From the NCBI RefSeq assembly GCF_000821185.2, contig NZ_CP050855.1, positions 1,116,001-1,180,000 of the forward strand: DNA of 64,000 bases. The letters run 5' to 3'. Below are positions 19,643-29,453 of the stretch, in pieces. Position 1 is the stretch's first letter, and each line of letters begins with the position of its first letter. Made by a program: the position numbers and the translations under genes. The notes beneath the pieces are model-generated. The model was not told the origin of the DNA. It saw nothing but the letters and a program-made list of their open reading frames with translations, and did no database searches. This DNA comes from Serratia symbiotica (lineage in GTDB: Bacteria; Pseudomonadota; Gammaproteobacteria; Enterobacterales; Enterobacteriaceae).

Positions 19643-20287
19643 ATGATAAATAAAATAAATGAAAACGTAACAAAAAACATAGAAGTTGCAATCACCCCTA
19701 AAAAGAAAACAATCTCGAACGTTTTTTTTCACCGAAAAATAAAAATTGTTTGTAATTCGTCAATCAATCTACATCCAAAAGGCCTTGGGAAAGGATATGA
19801 AAAATATCAGGCATTCAGTAAAGAAACCATTGGTAGCGTTAACGCAATCATGGGATATATAAGTAATTTTAGAAATTCTGGCGAAGAGGCAATTTTAATA
19901 CACGGAACTAAAAATGGACGAGTCGCATTATATTCTCATTTTGTTAACAACAGGAAAGAATTTACAGTTAAAGATTTTATAAGTCATATCAAAAAGGTAC
20001 ATAATGTTGATATAAGTGAAAAGAACAAAGGTCCATTACACGTCATGTCTTGTTTTGGTGTTAGTAATGGTGTATATCAGGCATTTTCAGATGAATTGAG
20101 AAGAGAAGTTATAGGATATGGCGATGGAAATGCCATTTCAACTAGTGGTAACTTAAAGAATCATTTCAATAAGGAAACCAGCATCATCAAATCAGTCATA
20201 GGTGATGTAGAGAAAGACCAACCTGAGGATCTAAAACTTACGAAGGCAAGTATTCACAAATTTATCCCGCATGCCCCCAAAAACTAA
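19643..20287 (+). CDS. Unknown 214-residue protein with His-Gly / Cys pattern
   Basis: AT-rich gene within transposon debris. The protein is basic at the N-terminus and has no signal peptide. Two hydrophobic strands end in EAILIHGTKNG (about residue 85) and GPLHVMSCFG (about 140), followed by an YQAFSDELRREVIGYGDGNA segment. A strand ending in His-Gly followed later by a strand ending in Cys is the arrangement of clan CD cysteine peptidases and related toxin domains. That is pattern recognition only; I do not know the family. It is intact where everything around it is broken. Confidence 0.5.
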   Translation: MINKINENVTKNIEVAITPKKKTISNVFFHRKIKIVCNSSINLHPKGLGKGYEKYQAFSKETIGSVNAIMGYISNFRNSGEEAILIHGTKNGRVALYSHFVNNRKEFTVKDFISHIKKVHNVDISEKNKGPLHVMSCFGVSNGVYQAFSDELRREVIGYGDGNAISTSGNLKNHFNKETSIIKSVIGDVEKDQPEDLKLTKASIHKFIPHAPKN

Positions 20288-20868
20288 AACGTCTGATCTG
20301 AGAGCATTGTGGAAAAATAAGCTATGTGTTTTGTCGATGACTTTTTGTTTGTACAAGGTCTGTATGCGGCGTATCTGAGAACAGCTGTACCCGGTGGCCT
20401 CAGCCGTTTCCCGGATACTCAGTTTCATAACCTGCCGTTAGTACAGGACTTTCTGATGCCGTTCATGATCGGCCTGTTTATCCCGGTATTTACCCAGCGA
20501 GGGCGCCCGTTCAATTCCCTGTTTTTGCCGCTGTCGGCGGCTCAGCCAGTCCTTATGAGACATCGCGGCCATCAAGTCGATAAGCATGCTATTGATGGCG
20601 GTTATCACTGCGCAGGTTATAGGGTCAGTTGGCGAAGGGACTTTCTCTGACAGAGCCAGCCACGAGGTGGGGACATCCAGACTGATAACTCGCAGTTCAT
20701 GTTGTTCGATCTGTTTCTTTAGTGTCATCCAGTCGCTGTTACTTAGTCGGGTCAGGCGGTCTATCTGCTCGACCAGCAAAATATCATTGTGGTGACTGTC
20801 CATCAGTAAACGTCTCAGATCCGGTCGGTCGAGTTTTGTACCGCTGATATTCTCCCGCTAAGGGCATT
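20231..20868 (-). pseudogene. Resolvase, 5'-truncated with nonsense mutation, copy 2
   Basis: Reads ENISGTKLDRPDLRRLLMDS, ILLVEQIDRLTRLSNSDWMT and SWLALSEKVPS, the serine resolvase catalytic domain after its active-site serine, which is missing. It runs on to HQKVLY, then TAA where copy 1 has TAC, then in the same frame RQVMKLSIRETAEATGYSCS. Homology to resolvases ends near LYKQK; the remaining codons to 20231 overlap the unknown gene on the other strand. It is a direct repeat of copy 1 at 18150-18426, but with different inactivating mutations. Confidence 0.75.
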
Positions 20869-21111
20869 ACTCGTTTCATCGCTACTATGACTGACTTCGA
20901 CTTCCAGAAGGTCACTTTCAGGCCTGGTGTTCGGCACCTTCTGGGACGGGAGTTTCACCTGCAAGGCTCTTCCCAGCGCACAGCCCAACAGTAGGGTAAC
21001 GTGGCGCTTAGTGCAGTCTGGTATCTGAAACGTAGCCGCTGGTGATTAATCATCGGCATTTTTTTGTCAGTCATTTCTCAAACTGCGCTCTGGAATGCGT
21101 TATGGCAACCC

Positions 21112-22053
21112 TTACTTGATTTCAAGCACGTTTAAACGTTCTACTCCAGGTGCCACGATATCGTCCGTATCTTTTGGTTGCCAACCAACCGGCTGCATCG
21201 GGATATCTGGGCGATCAAACGCCAAATCACCGCCATCCACCACGCCACTGCCATGATGGATCCCTTTAAAATCAAATAAATTTATGTCGCTAAGGTGCGA
21301 AGGAACTACATTTTGCACCGCGCTGAACATGGTTTCCAGTCGTCCAGGATGACGCTTATCCCAGTCGCGTAGCATGTCGCCAATCACCTGGCGTTGCAAG
21401 TTAGGCTGCGATCCACAGAGGTTGCATGGAATGATGGGGAAGGCTTTAGCGATCGCGAAGCGCTCAATATCTTTCTCGCGGCAGTAAGCCAGCGGGCGGA
21501 TCACGACATGCTTGCCATCGTCGCTCATCAATTTGGGCGGCATGCCTTTCAGCTTTCCGCCGTAGAACATATTAAGCAATAACGTTTGCAGAATATCGTC
21601 GCGGTGGTGGCCTAAGGCAATCTTGCTGGCACCCAGTTCAGTGGCAGTACGGTAGAGGATGCCACGGCGCAGACGTGAGCACAGGGAACAAGTGGTTTTA
21701 CCCGCTGGGATCTTGTCCTTGACGATACTGTAGGTGTTTTCCTCAACGATCTGGTACTCAACTCCTAGGTGTTTCAGGTAAGCGGGCAGAATATGCGCTG
21801 GGAAGCCCGGTTGTTTCTGGTCGAGGTTTACCGCCACCAAGGAGAAGTTCACCGGTGCGTTCCGCTGTAGGTTACGCAGGATCTCCAGCAGGGTGTAGCT
21901 GTCTTTGCCGCCAGACAGGCAAACCATAATGCGATCGCCTTCCTCAATCATGTTGAAATCAGCAATTGCTTCGCCCACGTTGCGGCGTAGGCGTTTTTGC
22001 AGTTTGTTCAGGTTGTAGTGTTCTTTTGGGTTAATAGTTGGCTTTTCTGACAT
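21112..22053 (-). CDS. ttcA: tRNA 2-thiocytidine(32) synthetase TtcA
   Basis: 313 residues. PP-loop motif [10 protein letters not shown] near residue 45, and the two CxxC pairs of the family (CSLCSR near 122 and CNLCGS near 210) that bind the iron-sulfur cluster. TtcA thiolates C32 of certain tRNAs using ATP. The start [20 protein letters not shown] is typical. It marks the return to core genome after the first island. Intact. Confidence 0.97.
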   Translation of the reverse strand: MSEKPTINPKEHYNLNKLQKRLRRNVGEAIADFNMIEEGDRIMVCLSGGKDSYTLLEILRNLQRNAPVNFSLVAVNLDQKQPGFPAHILPAYLKHLGVEYQIVEENTYSIVKDKIPAGKTTCSLCSRLRRGILYRTATELGASKIALGHHRDDILQTLLLNMFYGGKLKGMPPKLMSDDGKHVVIRPLAYCREKDIERFAIAKAFPIIPCNLCGSQPNLQRQVIGDMLRDWDKRHPGRLETMFSAVQNVVPSHLSDINLFDFKGIHHGSGVVDGGDLAFDRPDIPMQPVGWQPKDTDDIVAPGVERLNVLEIK

Positions 22054-22354
22054 TTAAATCTTGCTCGTCCTTTAATCGGGATGGGGCTTAGTGCTTTAGA
22101 TAGCGAGTTTAACATTCAACAGGCTGATTTGATCATTATTCATCATCGTACTTCCATGCAGCATAAGCGAGAGTGGGTTGCACAGCCGATGCTCGCATGA
22201 TTGCCTACCAACGCTGCTGGATCAGCCGAGCTTGTACAGCGAAGGGAGCCGCCTACAAGGTGGTGCTAAAATAGGGCATGGTCACCATTATTTAGCGACA
22301 ATTAATTTCCCACACGTCATACTGATAAAAAGATGAACTGACCAAAGAGAAACC

Positions 22355-22687
22355 ATGAACACATTGATGTATTTGATGATGGCAATAGTCGCAGAAGTGA
22401 TCGCCACTACCATGTTGAAAGCCTCTGAAGGCTTTACTCGCCTGTGGCCGTCGCTGCTGGTGGTCGTTGGTTACGGCGTGTCTTTTTGGGGGTTGTCGAT
22501 GGTGGTCAAGAGTATGCCGCTGGGCATTGTTTATGCAATCTGGTCAGGTATGGGCATTGTGCTAGTTTCGATCGCCGCTGTGTTTGTTTATCAGCAAAAA
22601 TTGGACTGGCCAGCGATGATCGGTATGGGATTAATTATCGCCGGGGTACTGGTGATTAATTTATTGTCGAAGGCATCGGTACACTAA
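22355..22687 (+). CDS. emrE: Small multidrug resistance transporter EmrE
   Basis: 110 residues, four transmembrane helices, with the essential membrane glutamate at position 14 (AIVAEVIATT). SEGFTRLWPS and YAIWSGMGIVLVSI follow EmrE closely, and the length equals that of E. coli EmrE. It is a proton-driven exporter of cationic drugs and quaternary amines that works as a dimer. It stands alone, 300 bases from divergent ttcA. An AGAGAAACC ribosome site precedes the start. Intact. Confidence 0.93.
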   Translation: MNTLMYLMMAIVAEVIATTMLKASEGFTRLWPSLLVVVGYGVSFWGLSMVVKSMPLGIVYAIWSGMGIVLVSIAAVFVYQQKLDWPAMIGMGLIIAGVLVINLLSKASVH

Positions 22688-22933
22688 GGGTGAAAAGATC
22701 GGCGAGACCTGATGTCACGCCGTTATAAATAATGTACGACATAATGCGCAGCTATAGCCACGATTTGTAACAAATCCTTCTAGTACACCAAACAAATTGA
22801 AATTGTAAGCATGCAAATGTTAGGTGGCAAACGATGTGGAACGTGGATGCTCAGCCAGGGAACTTGTGCCAGCGCAGGATGAGCTGTGTTGCGGCCTGGC
22901 GGGCAGGGCGTAGTCAATACGCCCTTGGCGCTA

Positions 22934-23415
22934 TCAGGTGTTCAACTGGTTAAGGCAGCGTTCGCCACGATCCAATTGGTTGACGTTTTGCAATGTGGTC
23001 TGCGAGATGCTGGTGAGCGTTTCTTCGGTCAAGAAAGCCTGGTGGCCGGTAAACAGCACGTTATGGCAGGCTGATAGGCGGCGGAATATACCATCTTAAA
23101 TAACGTCGTTAGACTTATCTTCGAAGAACAAGTCGCGTTCATTCTCATAGACGTCCATGCCCAGCGCGCCAATTTTCTGCTGTTTGAGTGCATCGATGGC
23201 GGCAACAGGGTCGATCAGTACGCTACGGCTGGTGTTGATCACCATCACGCCGTTTTTCATCATCGCGAAGCCAGCGGTATCCAACAGGTGGTGGTTTTCT
23301 GGCACCATCGGGCAGTGCAGGGTGATCACGTCAGACTGGGCGTACAGCGTTTTCAAATCGACATAGCCAGGTATTTGCGGTCATAGTGTTTAGTGCTATG
23401 TATCGCCAATTTCAT
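22934..23415 (-). pseudogene. ldhA: D-lactate dehydrogenase, internally deleted
   Basis: ATG at 23415 starts MKLAIHSTKHYDRKYL, the first 16 codons of fermentative D-lactate dehydrogenase. The next bases jump, in another frame, to VDLKTLYAQSDVITLHCPM, so roughly 180-190 codons are missing. The rest continues through NTSRSVLIDP and MDVYENERDLFFEDKSNDVI, then TAA where a Gln codon (CAA) is expected, then FRRLSACHNVLFTGHQAF to the true end at 22934. Deletion, frameshift and nonsense mutation make the enzyme non-functional. Its start overlaps the stop of the upstream ABC gene by four bases. Confidence 0.9.
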
Positions 23416-25109
23416 TGTGGTCTCTCTACCCCGTTTTGTGAACAATCCAACCGATGTAATTCAATATTATACTGCATGGTGAATGATTCTATAATGGACG
23501 TTTGATGGCTTACCACGATGATTATGCTCTTAGGCAGTGCACTTCTAACAAGTCCAATTAGCTTTAAAGCAGTTGTATCCTCTAAGTGACTCGTTGATTC
23601 ATCAAGACATATAAGTTTCGGTTGGTTCAGTAGTATTCTTGCAAACGAAAGACGCTGCTGCTCTCCACCGGAAAGCACTTTACTCCAGAGCTTTCTTTCA
23701 CCCAGTTGTGGGCACAAATGATGCAGTCCAACCTGCGCCATACACGTTTTGATCTGCTCATCTCTTACATCGCTTAACCCTGGATATATCAAAACTTGGG
23801 TGAGGAAATCATAGGGTAAATAAGGTTTTTGTGGCACAAATAGGCTTTTTCCGTCGGGTAAGTTCCAGGTTCCACTGCTATAGGGCCACAGCCCGGACAG
23901 AGTTCTTAACAAAGTTGTTTTACCACAGCCGCTAGCGCCGGTTATTGCGATAGAATCACCGTCATGCAAACGGAGATTGATAGGTTTAAAAAGGGGGGTG
24001 CCATGAGAATGGTGGGCAACTAGATTATGGCATTGCAATTTATTAGGAAGGCGAGAATATTTCACTTTCACAGGTAGTTCTATCAAACTTTGCTCAAATT
24101 TCCATAGCCTCTCTACTGTTGCAGACCATGCGACTATCTGCCGATAGGAATCGATGAACCAGCCGAAGGCATCAAGTACGTAACCGAAAGCTGCGCGCGC
24201 CTGCATCACACCGCCGAGCGATATTTTTTTCGCGATATAAAGTGGCAACACAGCAAAAATCGGGATCATCAGACTAAGACGGAAGTATGATGTAGTGAAG
24301 GTATCCAAGCGGAACTCGCGGGACATCAACTGCTGCCAGTTGCGTGCAATCGCCGAAAAATGATGATGCATGCGGCGCAACTCGGTGCGCTCGCCACCAT
24401 AAAACGCGATCTGCTCGGTATTATCACGTATGCGTAGCATACCGGCTCGGTAGTCGGCTTCGGCTTTCTGCTTATCCATATTGAGCTGGTGCAAAGGGCG
24501 GCCGATCCGGTGGGCGAGCACGCTATTGACAGTGGCATACCCCAGCGCCACCCAAACTAAATAGCCATGCACTGGAAAGGCATGCCCGGCGATGGTAAGA
24601 CTAAGCGTACCCGATAACTGCCACAGAATGAAAATGAATGAGAAAAGCCCGGTAGTATTTTTTAACAGCGATAAAAACAGTTTGAGGCTTTGTTCAATCA
24701 GCAATTGGATATCTTCGGCGATACGTTGATCGGGGTTATCCGGCTCAGCGTTGAAACTCAGACGGTAGTGATTGTGCCGCCGGAGCCACGAGGCGTGAAA
24801 TCTCAGGGCCATCTTCTGCCGCCAACGGATGATCAGTAATTTTTTCAGCCAGTTTGTGCTGATGACGAATAACACAAACAGCGCGGTGTATCCGGCGTAA
24901 GAGAACGCCAGCCTGGTGACAGACGTATGCTGAAAGTAGTCGGTCAGGGCGTCATAAAATTCGCGGCTCCAGTTGTTGTACTGAACGCTTATCCATACCA
25001 CGCCTAAAGTGAGGCCAGTTAGCGTCAGCAGTAAAAGCCACGAAAACCATTCACGGGGACGCAACCAATAGGGCGCAATCAACTGGTAAAACTGTTTTAG
25101 ACTTTGCAT
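23412..25109 (-). CDS. YddA/SbmA-type ABC transporter (fused permease-ATPase)
   Basis: 565 residues. The N-terminal membrane domain (about 1-330) has roughly six helices and the ABC_membrane_2/SbmA-type signature; the C-terminal ATPase has Walker A GASGCGKTTL, signature LSGGEQQRLSFARI and Walker B LICLDEST. It resembles E. coli YddA. It is the last gene of a minus-strand run fecI-like, fecR-like, TonB receptor, this gene, which suggests a role in handling a siderophore or peptide; the substrate is unknown. The gene looks intact. Confidence 0.85.
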   Translation of the reverse strand: MQSLKQFYQLIAPYWLRPREWFSWLLLLTLTGLTLGVVWISVQYNNWSREFYDALTDYFQHTSVTRLAFSYAGYTALFVLFVISTNWLKKLLIIRWRQKMALRFHASWLRRHNHYRLSFNAEPDNPDQRIAEDIQLLIEQSLKLFLSLLKNTTGLFSFIFILWQLSGTLSLTIAGHAFPVHGYLVWVALGYATVNSVLAHRIGRPLHQLNMDKQKAEADYRAGMLRIRDNTEQIAFYGGERTELRRMHHHFSAIARNWQQLMSREFRLDTFTTSYFRLSLMIPIFAVLPLYIAKKISLGGVMQARAAFGYVLDAFGWFIDSYRQIVAWSATVERLWKFEQSLIELPVKVKYSRLPNKLQCHNLVAHHSHGTPLFKPINLRLHDGDSIAITGASGCGKTTLLRTLSGLWPYSSGTWNLPDGKSLFVPQKPYLPYDFLTQVLIYPGLSDVRDEQIKTCMAQVGLHHLCPQLGERKLWSKVLSGGEQQRLSFARILLNQPKLICLDESTSHLEDTTALKLIGLVRSALPKSIIIVVSHQTSIIESFTMQYNIELHRLDCSQNGVERPQ

Positions 25110-25209
25110 AGAGAATGTCGCATAAAGAGTATTGTACAGGGCATGTTGAAGAAAAGTGTGATAGCCACCCTCACGGATGGCTATCGATCAGATTAAAAGC
25201 CTGATCAGC

Positions 25210-27672
25210 TTAATAATTCCATTTCACGTTAAGCATGAAGTTACGCGGATCGCCGTAGAAGTTATTGCCGCCACGATGACGGTTGGAAACGCCGAGATAA
25301 TATTCCTTATCCGTCAGGTTGTTACCGTTTAGACTGAGGCTTATCTGTTTGTTGTACCGATAACCGATATTGGCATTGAACAACGCGTATCCACCCTGCG
25401 AAACGTTGTAGTTGGTGGTGGTATCTGTTTGCGCTGTCAGACCTGCCCCGACCGACCATTTATCCCATTGCCCTGGCAAGCGGTAGCTGTTGTACAAGCG
25501 AAAAAGGTGCTGCGGAGTGTGTTTGCTGTAGTTGGTGCCTTTTTGCGTATTGGCCGCTTCGAGGTATTTGCTGTTATTGAGCGTATACCCGGCGTAAACC
25601 TGCCAGCCTTCCGCCAGCTGGCCGGAAACTTCCATCTCGACACCTTGACTTTGCACTTTGCCGTCGGCGACGTAGCAGTCATCGCAACCGACGCTGCTCA
25701 TGGCGTTATTTTCCTGAATGATGCGGAACAGGGCGACGGAGATGTTCAGCGCACCGTCAAAGAATTCCCCTTTTACGCCGGTCTCGTAATTGCTGCCGGT
25801 GACCGATGGCAGGAAGTTGCCGCTGGCGTCCTTCGTGCTTTGCGGTTTATAGATTTCGGCGTAGCTCAGATACCAGGTGTAATCTTTCGCGAAATCCCAC
25901 AGCAGCCCGCTGTATGGGATAGTTTTGCCTCTCACCTTGTAATTTCTGTGTCTCGTCATCGCGCCGGTGGTCAGGTTGGTGAAATAAGAATCGTAGGTAA
26001 AGCTGCTGTAACGGCTGCCGAGGATCAGCTTCCAGTCGTTTGCCAAACTCAGGCGAGTTGTGGTGTACAGGCCGCGCTGATACACAGCGTACTGATAACG
26101 GCGGGTGTAATCCCCGTCGGGTTCGGGCAGGCTTTCTCGATCCCAACTGTAGATATTGACCTTGCTGGTGTTGCTCAGTACGCCGAATAAATTGCTGAAA
26201 TTCTCTTTTTGATAATCGCCGCCGAGCACTAATTCGTGATCACGGTTCAAAAACGCAAATGGCCCGCTCAGGTTAAGATTGACGCCGTATTGGCTGCTGC
26301 GGTTGTGCCGTTGCAAGTAGTTGTTGAGTCTCGCATCGCCCGAATCATCCACGCCCTGTGTGCCGTTGCCGTAAACACCGATGAATTTTCCCCGCGCGCT
26401 GGCGGAGGTGTAGTTTATCGAGCTTTTGGCGACCCATTCGTTATCGAAATAATGCTCGAACTCGGCGAAGGCGTTGGTTTTATCGAAGGTAATGTTATTC
26501 CAACTGGCACCCAGAAAAGTCGAACGTGGCAGTTCCAGGCTGGCGTAGTTGGTTGACATTGGCACGCCGTAAAGATTGGCTACCGTGTCGGTTTTTTGCC
26601 ACATAACGCCGCTAGTCAGTGTGGTCTGCGGCGTGAAATCGTAGGCCAGCGTTCCGAACAGCACCTGACGATCGCAGTTGATGTAATCGGTAAAACTATC
26701 TTTCTTTTGCAGCACGCCGATGATGCGGCCACGCAGGGGAGGCTCGTCATTCAGTGGCCCGGAGACATCCACTTCGCTACGATAGTTATCCCAACTCCCG
26801 GCGCTGGCGCTAATTGAAGATCGAAAATCGTAAGTAGAGCGCTTGCGCACCATATTGACCGTACCTCCCGGCTCGCCGCTACCCTGTGTCAGGCCAGATG
26901 CGCCGCGCAGCACTTCCAGATGATCGTAAATCGCCAGATCCGGCGACTCGGTGGAGGCTTCGGCAGACCCCATTCCGGCAACGCTGTTCTGAAACGAGGA
27001 GCTTATCCCGTCTTCCTGAAGATTGTCCATGGTGAAGCCACGCGACAGGTAACGGGTTTGATACGAATTCTCGTTGATCACGTTCACACCGGTGACCTGA
27101 CGCATTGCGTCGTCCAGCGAAGTCATACTCTGATCGTTGATGCGCTGGCGGGTTACCACACTGACCGACTGTGGCGTTTCGCGAGCAGAGAGATTCAGAC
27201 GGCTCGCCGCCGACATGCTGTGGGTAGTGTAAGAGTCGGTATCTTCGGTCATCGAGCCATGATTAATGTCGCCGACCACCACCAGTTCATCCCCTTCGGG
27301 GATCTTTTTTAGGGTGTAGCTGCCATTAGGTTGACGTTCTGCCTGTAAACCCTGCGCGGTCAGAAGGCGGGAAAACCCTTCGGCAAGGGTGTAAATGCCA
27401 TTGAGCGCCGGACCGGATTTTCCTTCGGTTAGTTGTGCATCGCTCGCTAGATAAATGCCAGACTGCGCGGAAAACTGATTAAGCTGAGAAGCCAGCGGCG
27501 CGACCGGGATCGCATAAGTGTTCCTGCCCGCCGCCGTTTCAGTGGCCTGAACAGAAGGTACGATGGCCATGGTGCAGGAGAGTGCCGGTACGTAAAACAT
27601 CATGCGCATGAGTGTGGTAGCCACTTTGTATTGGAACCTGTGCGGTTGGCCATTTTGTGGTGATGGTGACAT
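25210..27672 (-). CDS. TonB-dependent siderophore receptor with signalling domain
   Basis: 820 residues. A signal peptide of about 42 residues (cleavage after VQA) is followed by an STN/secretin-type N-terminal signalling domain (residues about 45-125, YAIPVAPLASQLNQF), the plug (TPQSVSVVTRQRI, VLRGASGLTQGSGEPGGTVN) and a 22-strand barrel ending in FMLNVKWNY. This is the FecA/FpvA type of ferric-siderophore transducer, which passes a signal to an anti-sigma factor. The fecR-like and fecI-like genes just upstream fit. The siderophore cannot be told from the sequence; a ferrioxamine, pyoverdine-like or other hydroxamate is possible. Confidence 0.92.
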   Translation of the reverse strand: MSPSPQNGQPHRFQYKVATTLMRMMFYVPALSCTMAIVPSVQATETAAGRNTYAIPVAPLASQLNQFSAQSGIYLASDAQLTEGKSGPALNGIYTLAEGFSRLLTAQGLQAERQPNGSYTLKKIPEGDELVVVGDINHGSMTEDTDSYTTHSMSAASRLNLSARETPQSVSVVTRQRINDQSMTSLDDAMRQVTGVNVINENSYQTRYLSRGFTMDNLQEDGISSSFQNSVAGMGSAEASTESPDLAIYDHLEVLRGASGLTQGSGEPGGTVNMVRKRSTYDFRSSISASAGSWDNYRSEVDVSGPLNDEPPLRGRIIGVLQKKDSFTDYINCDRQVLFGTLAYDFTPQTTLTSGVMWQKTDTVANLYGVPMSTNYASLELPRSTFLGASWNNITFDKTNAFAEFEHYFDNEWVAKSSINYTSASARGKFIGVYGNGTQGVDDSGDARLNNYLQRHNRSSQYGVNLNLSGPFAFLNRDHELVLGGDYQKENFSNLFGVLSNTSKVNIYSWDRESLPEPDGDYTRRYQYAVYQRGLYTTTRLSLANDWKLILGSRYSSFTYDSYFTNLTTGAMTRHRNYKVRGKTIPYSGLLWDFAKDYTWYLSYAEIYKPQSTKDASGNFLPSVTGSNYETGVKGEFFDGALNISVALFRIIQENNAMSSVGCDDCYVADGKVQSQGVEMEVSGQLAEGWQVYAGYTLNNSKYLEAANTQKGTNYSKHTPQHLFRLYNSYRLPGQWDKWSVGAGLTAQTDTTTNYNVSQGGYALFNANIGYRYNKQISLSLNGNNLTDKEYYLGVSNRHRGGNNFYGDPRNFMLNVKWNY

Positions 27673-27775
27673 TGATTCCCCTGATAATTACCAAAAGTAG
27701 AAGTGCTGCACAGGGTTAATCGGATGAGGGACGAAAAGGGGAAACGGTGAAGCGAATTTATTTTTGGCGATCACG

Positions 27776-28756
27776 TTATCCATCGCGCGGCGCGACCATC
27801 AGCCCCCATAACAACTGGTGGTTAAGTTGCACCGGCAACACGTTGGTCAGCATCTCTAGCGCCATATCGGTGTCATGTAGTGGGAAAGTCCCGGTGACGG
27901 TCAGCGACGCCACGGCAGGATCGCATCCCAGATAGCCACTATGATACGCGGACAGCTTTTCGATGAATTCACTGAGCGGAAGATTGTCAGCCTGCAATAA
28001 TCCGCTCGGCCAGGCCGGTTCGGTGTGGCGCAGTGGCGCGACAGTGCCAAACGCATCCTGACGGAAGGTAATGGCCTGACCCGCTTTGATGATCATCTTG
28101 TCGCTGATGGCTGTTGGTGAGACTTCCACGGCACCCTGATATACCTGTAACACCGTGGCACCATTTGGCGTCTGCACGCTGAAACGCGTGCCGAGTGCAC
28201 GCATTTTGCCCTGCGAAGTGGAGACGGTCAGCGAGCGTTGCGGATCGGCGGTGGTTTCGATCATCATGCGGCCGTTCAGAAGCAGCAGCGCACGTTGCGT
28301 CTGGGAGTCATCGACATTCATCGCACTGTCGGTGTCGAGCCAAATGCGCGAACCGTCACTCAGTGTGAATTGCGTGATCTTGCCGTGGGGGCTGTGATAA
28401 TCTGCGCACCACGCAAGCACCTGATTGCGCAGCGGGGTATGACGCCAGTAGCCCCAGCCGAGTAGGGAGCCGACGGAGATCCACGTGGCCATTTTTAGCA
28501 CCTGACGGCGTCCGGCGTTGTGTGGTGTTCGGGTCAACACCGTCAGCGCCGCAGTTTGTCGCGCATCATTTTCCCGCAGCGGCGTAAAATGCTGGCTGAT
28601 GTTCAGCACGTATTGCCACGCCTGCTGGTTCTCCTGACTTTCTTCGAGCCAGTGTTGCAAAGCTGCGGGATACGTTTGCAGGGACGCGACGCCTTGAATT
28701 TTAGCGTACCAGTTTGCGGCCTGTTGCAGCGCGGCAAAGCCGGGTTTACTCGTCAT
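27776..28756 (-). CDS. FecR-type anti-sigma regulator
   Basis: 326 residues from the ATG at 28756, which is four bases after the stop of the sigma-factor gene; an ATG at 28798 would overlap it by 38 bases. The N-terminus holds the AANWYAKIQ sigma-binding region (DUF4880), one transmembrane helix lies near ATWISVGSLLGWG, and the periplasmic FecR domain contains FTLSDGSRIWLDTDSAMNV. It should relay the receptor's signal to the sigma factor. It ends about 100 bases before the receptor gene. Intact. Confidence 0.9.
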   Translation of the reverse strand: MTSKPGFAALQQAANWYAKIQGVASLQTYPAALQHWLEESQENQQAWQYVLNISQHFTPLRENDARQTAALTVLTRTPHNAGRRQVLKMATWISVGSLLGWGYWRHTPLRNQVLAWCADYHSPHGKITQFTLSDGSRIWLDTDSAMNVDDSQTQRALLLLNGRMMIETTADPQRSLTVSTSQGKMRALGTRFSVQTPNGATVLQVYQGAVEVSPTAISDKMIIKAGQAITFRQDAFGTVAPLRHTEPAWPSGLLQADNLPLSEFIEKLSAYHSGYLGCDPAVASLTVTGTFPLHDTDMALEMLTNVLPVQLNHQLLWGLMVAPRDG

Positions 28757-28760
28757 AGTG

Positions 28761-29303
28761 TCAGGCAGAGGCGGAATTAAAGGCATCGAGATGCTCAACT
28801 TTAAGGATCAGGCAGTGGAGCATGGCTCGCGCCATATATTTCTTCACCATGCGCTCGGAGACGGCGAGTTCGGTGGCGATTTCCGCGTAAGTCAGCCTGC
28901 GGATCTGAGACATTACAAACGCTGCGCGGACTTTCTCCGGCAGCGCCCGCAGCATGGCATCCACCTGAAATAAGGTTTCGAGTACGATCGCGCAATGTTC
29001 TGCCGAGACCGCCACGGGCATGGGCTGAGCGGTTAACGTTTCCAGCCAGACGCGTTCGATTTCTTTTCTGCGATACAGATCAATACACATTCCTTGTGCC
29101 ATCGCGCCAAGATAGGCACGCGCACCAGCCAGGCTGTCAAAATAGCGGGGTTTTATCAGCAATCGTAGGAACACATCCTGCGCCAGATCGGCGGCATCGG
29201 TGGCATTCCCCAGGCGTCGTCGGAGCAACTTTTGCAACCAGTTGTGATGCTCTGAGAAGATTAGCACCATGTTTTCAGTTGAACCAAAACTAGGAGATGA
29301 CAT
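28761..29303 (-). CDS. FecI-type ECF sigma factor
   Basis: 180 residues with region 2 (DAADLAQDVFLRLL) and region 4 (RRLTYAEIATELAVSERMVK), the FecI subgroup pattern. It should direct transcription of the receptor operon when the matching siderophore binds. A Fur-like site at 29363-29390 lies just upstream, so iron would also repress it. A start at the internal Met 12 is possible. Intact. Confidence 0.92.
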   Translation of the reverse strand: MSSPSFGSTENMVLIFSEHHNWLQKLLRRRLGNATDAADLAQDVFLRLLIKPRYFDSLAGARAYLGAMAQGMCIDLYRRKEIERVWLETLTAQPMPVAVSAEHCAIVLETLFQVDAMLRALPEKVRAAFVMSQIRRLTYAEIATELAVSERMVKKYMARAMLHCLILKVEHLDAFNSASA

Positions 29304-29362
29304 GTCGCTCTTACCGTCACAGGCGTGTAAATTAAGGAATGTTTAGAGGTGAAAACTTATAT

Positions 29363-29390
29363 GAGAACGATATTCATTTCAATGAATATC
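29363..29390. promoter_or_regulatory. Fur-box-like palindrome upstream of the sigma-factor gene
   Basis: GATATTCATT at 29369-29378, two bases, then AATGAATATC is a perfect 10-bp inverted repeat. The overlapping GAGAACGATATTCATTTCA matches the 19-base Fur consensus at 13 positions by eye. It lies 60 bases upstream of the fecI-like start and 65 bases before hrpA, so it sits between divergent genes. Iron repression of the uptake genes is inferred. Confidence 0.65.
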
Positions 29391-29453
29391 AGGGGCTAAT
29401 ATGCCATTCGTGAAATATGAGAATGGGATTTTGACTAAAAATGAATTATGTAG

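Noticed and set aside
25429..26190. 253-residue open frame opposite the TonB receptor
   Set aside because: It is antisense to a clearly coding gene and its composition mirrors the codon pattern of the real gene.
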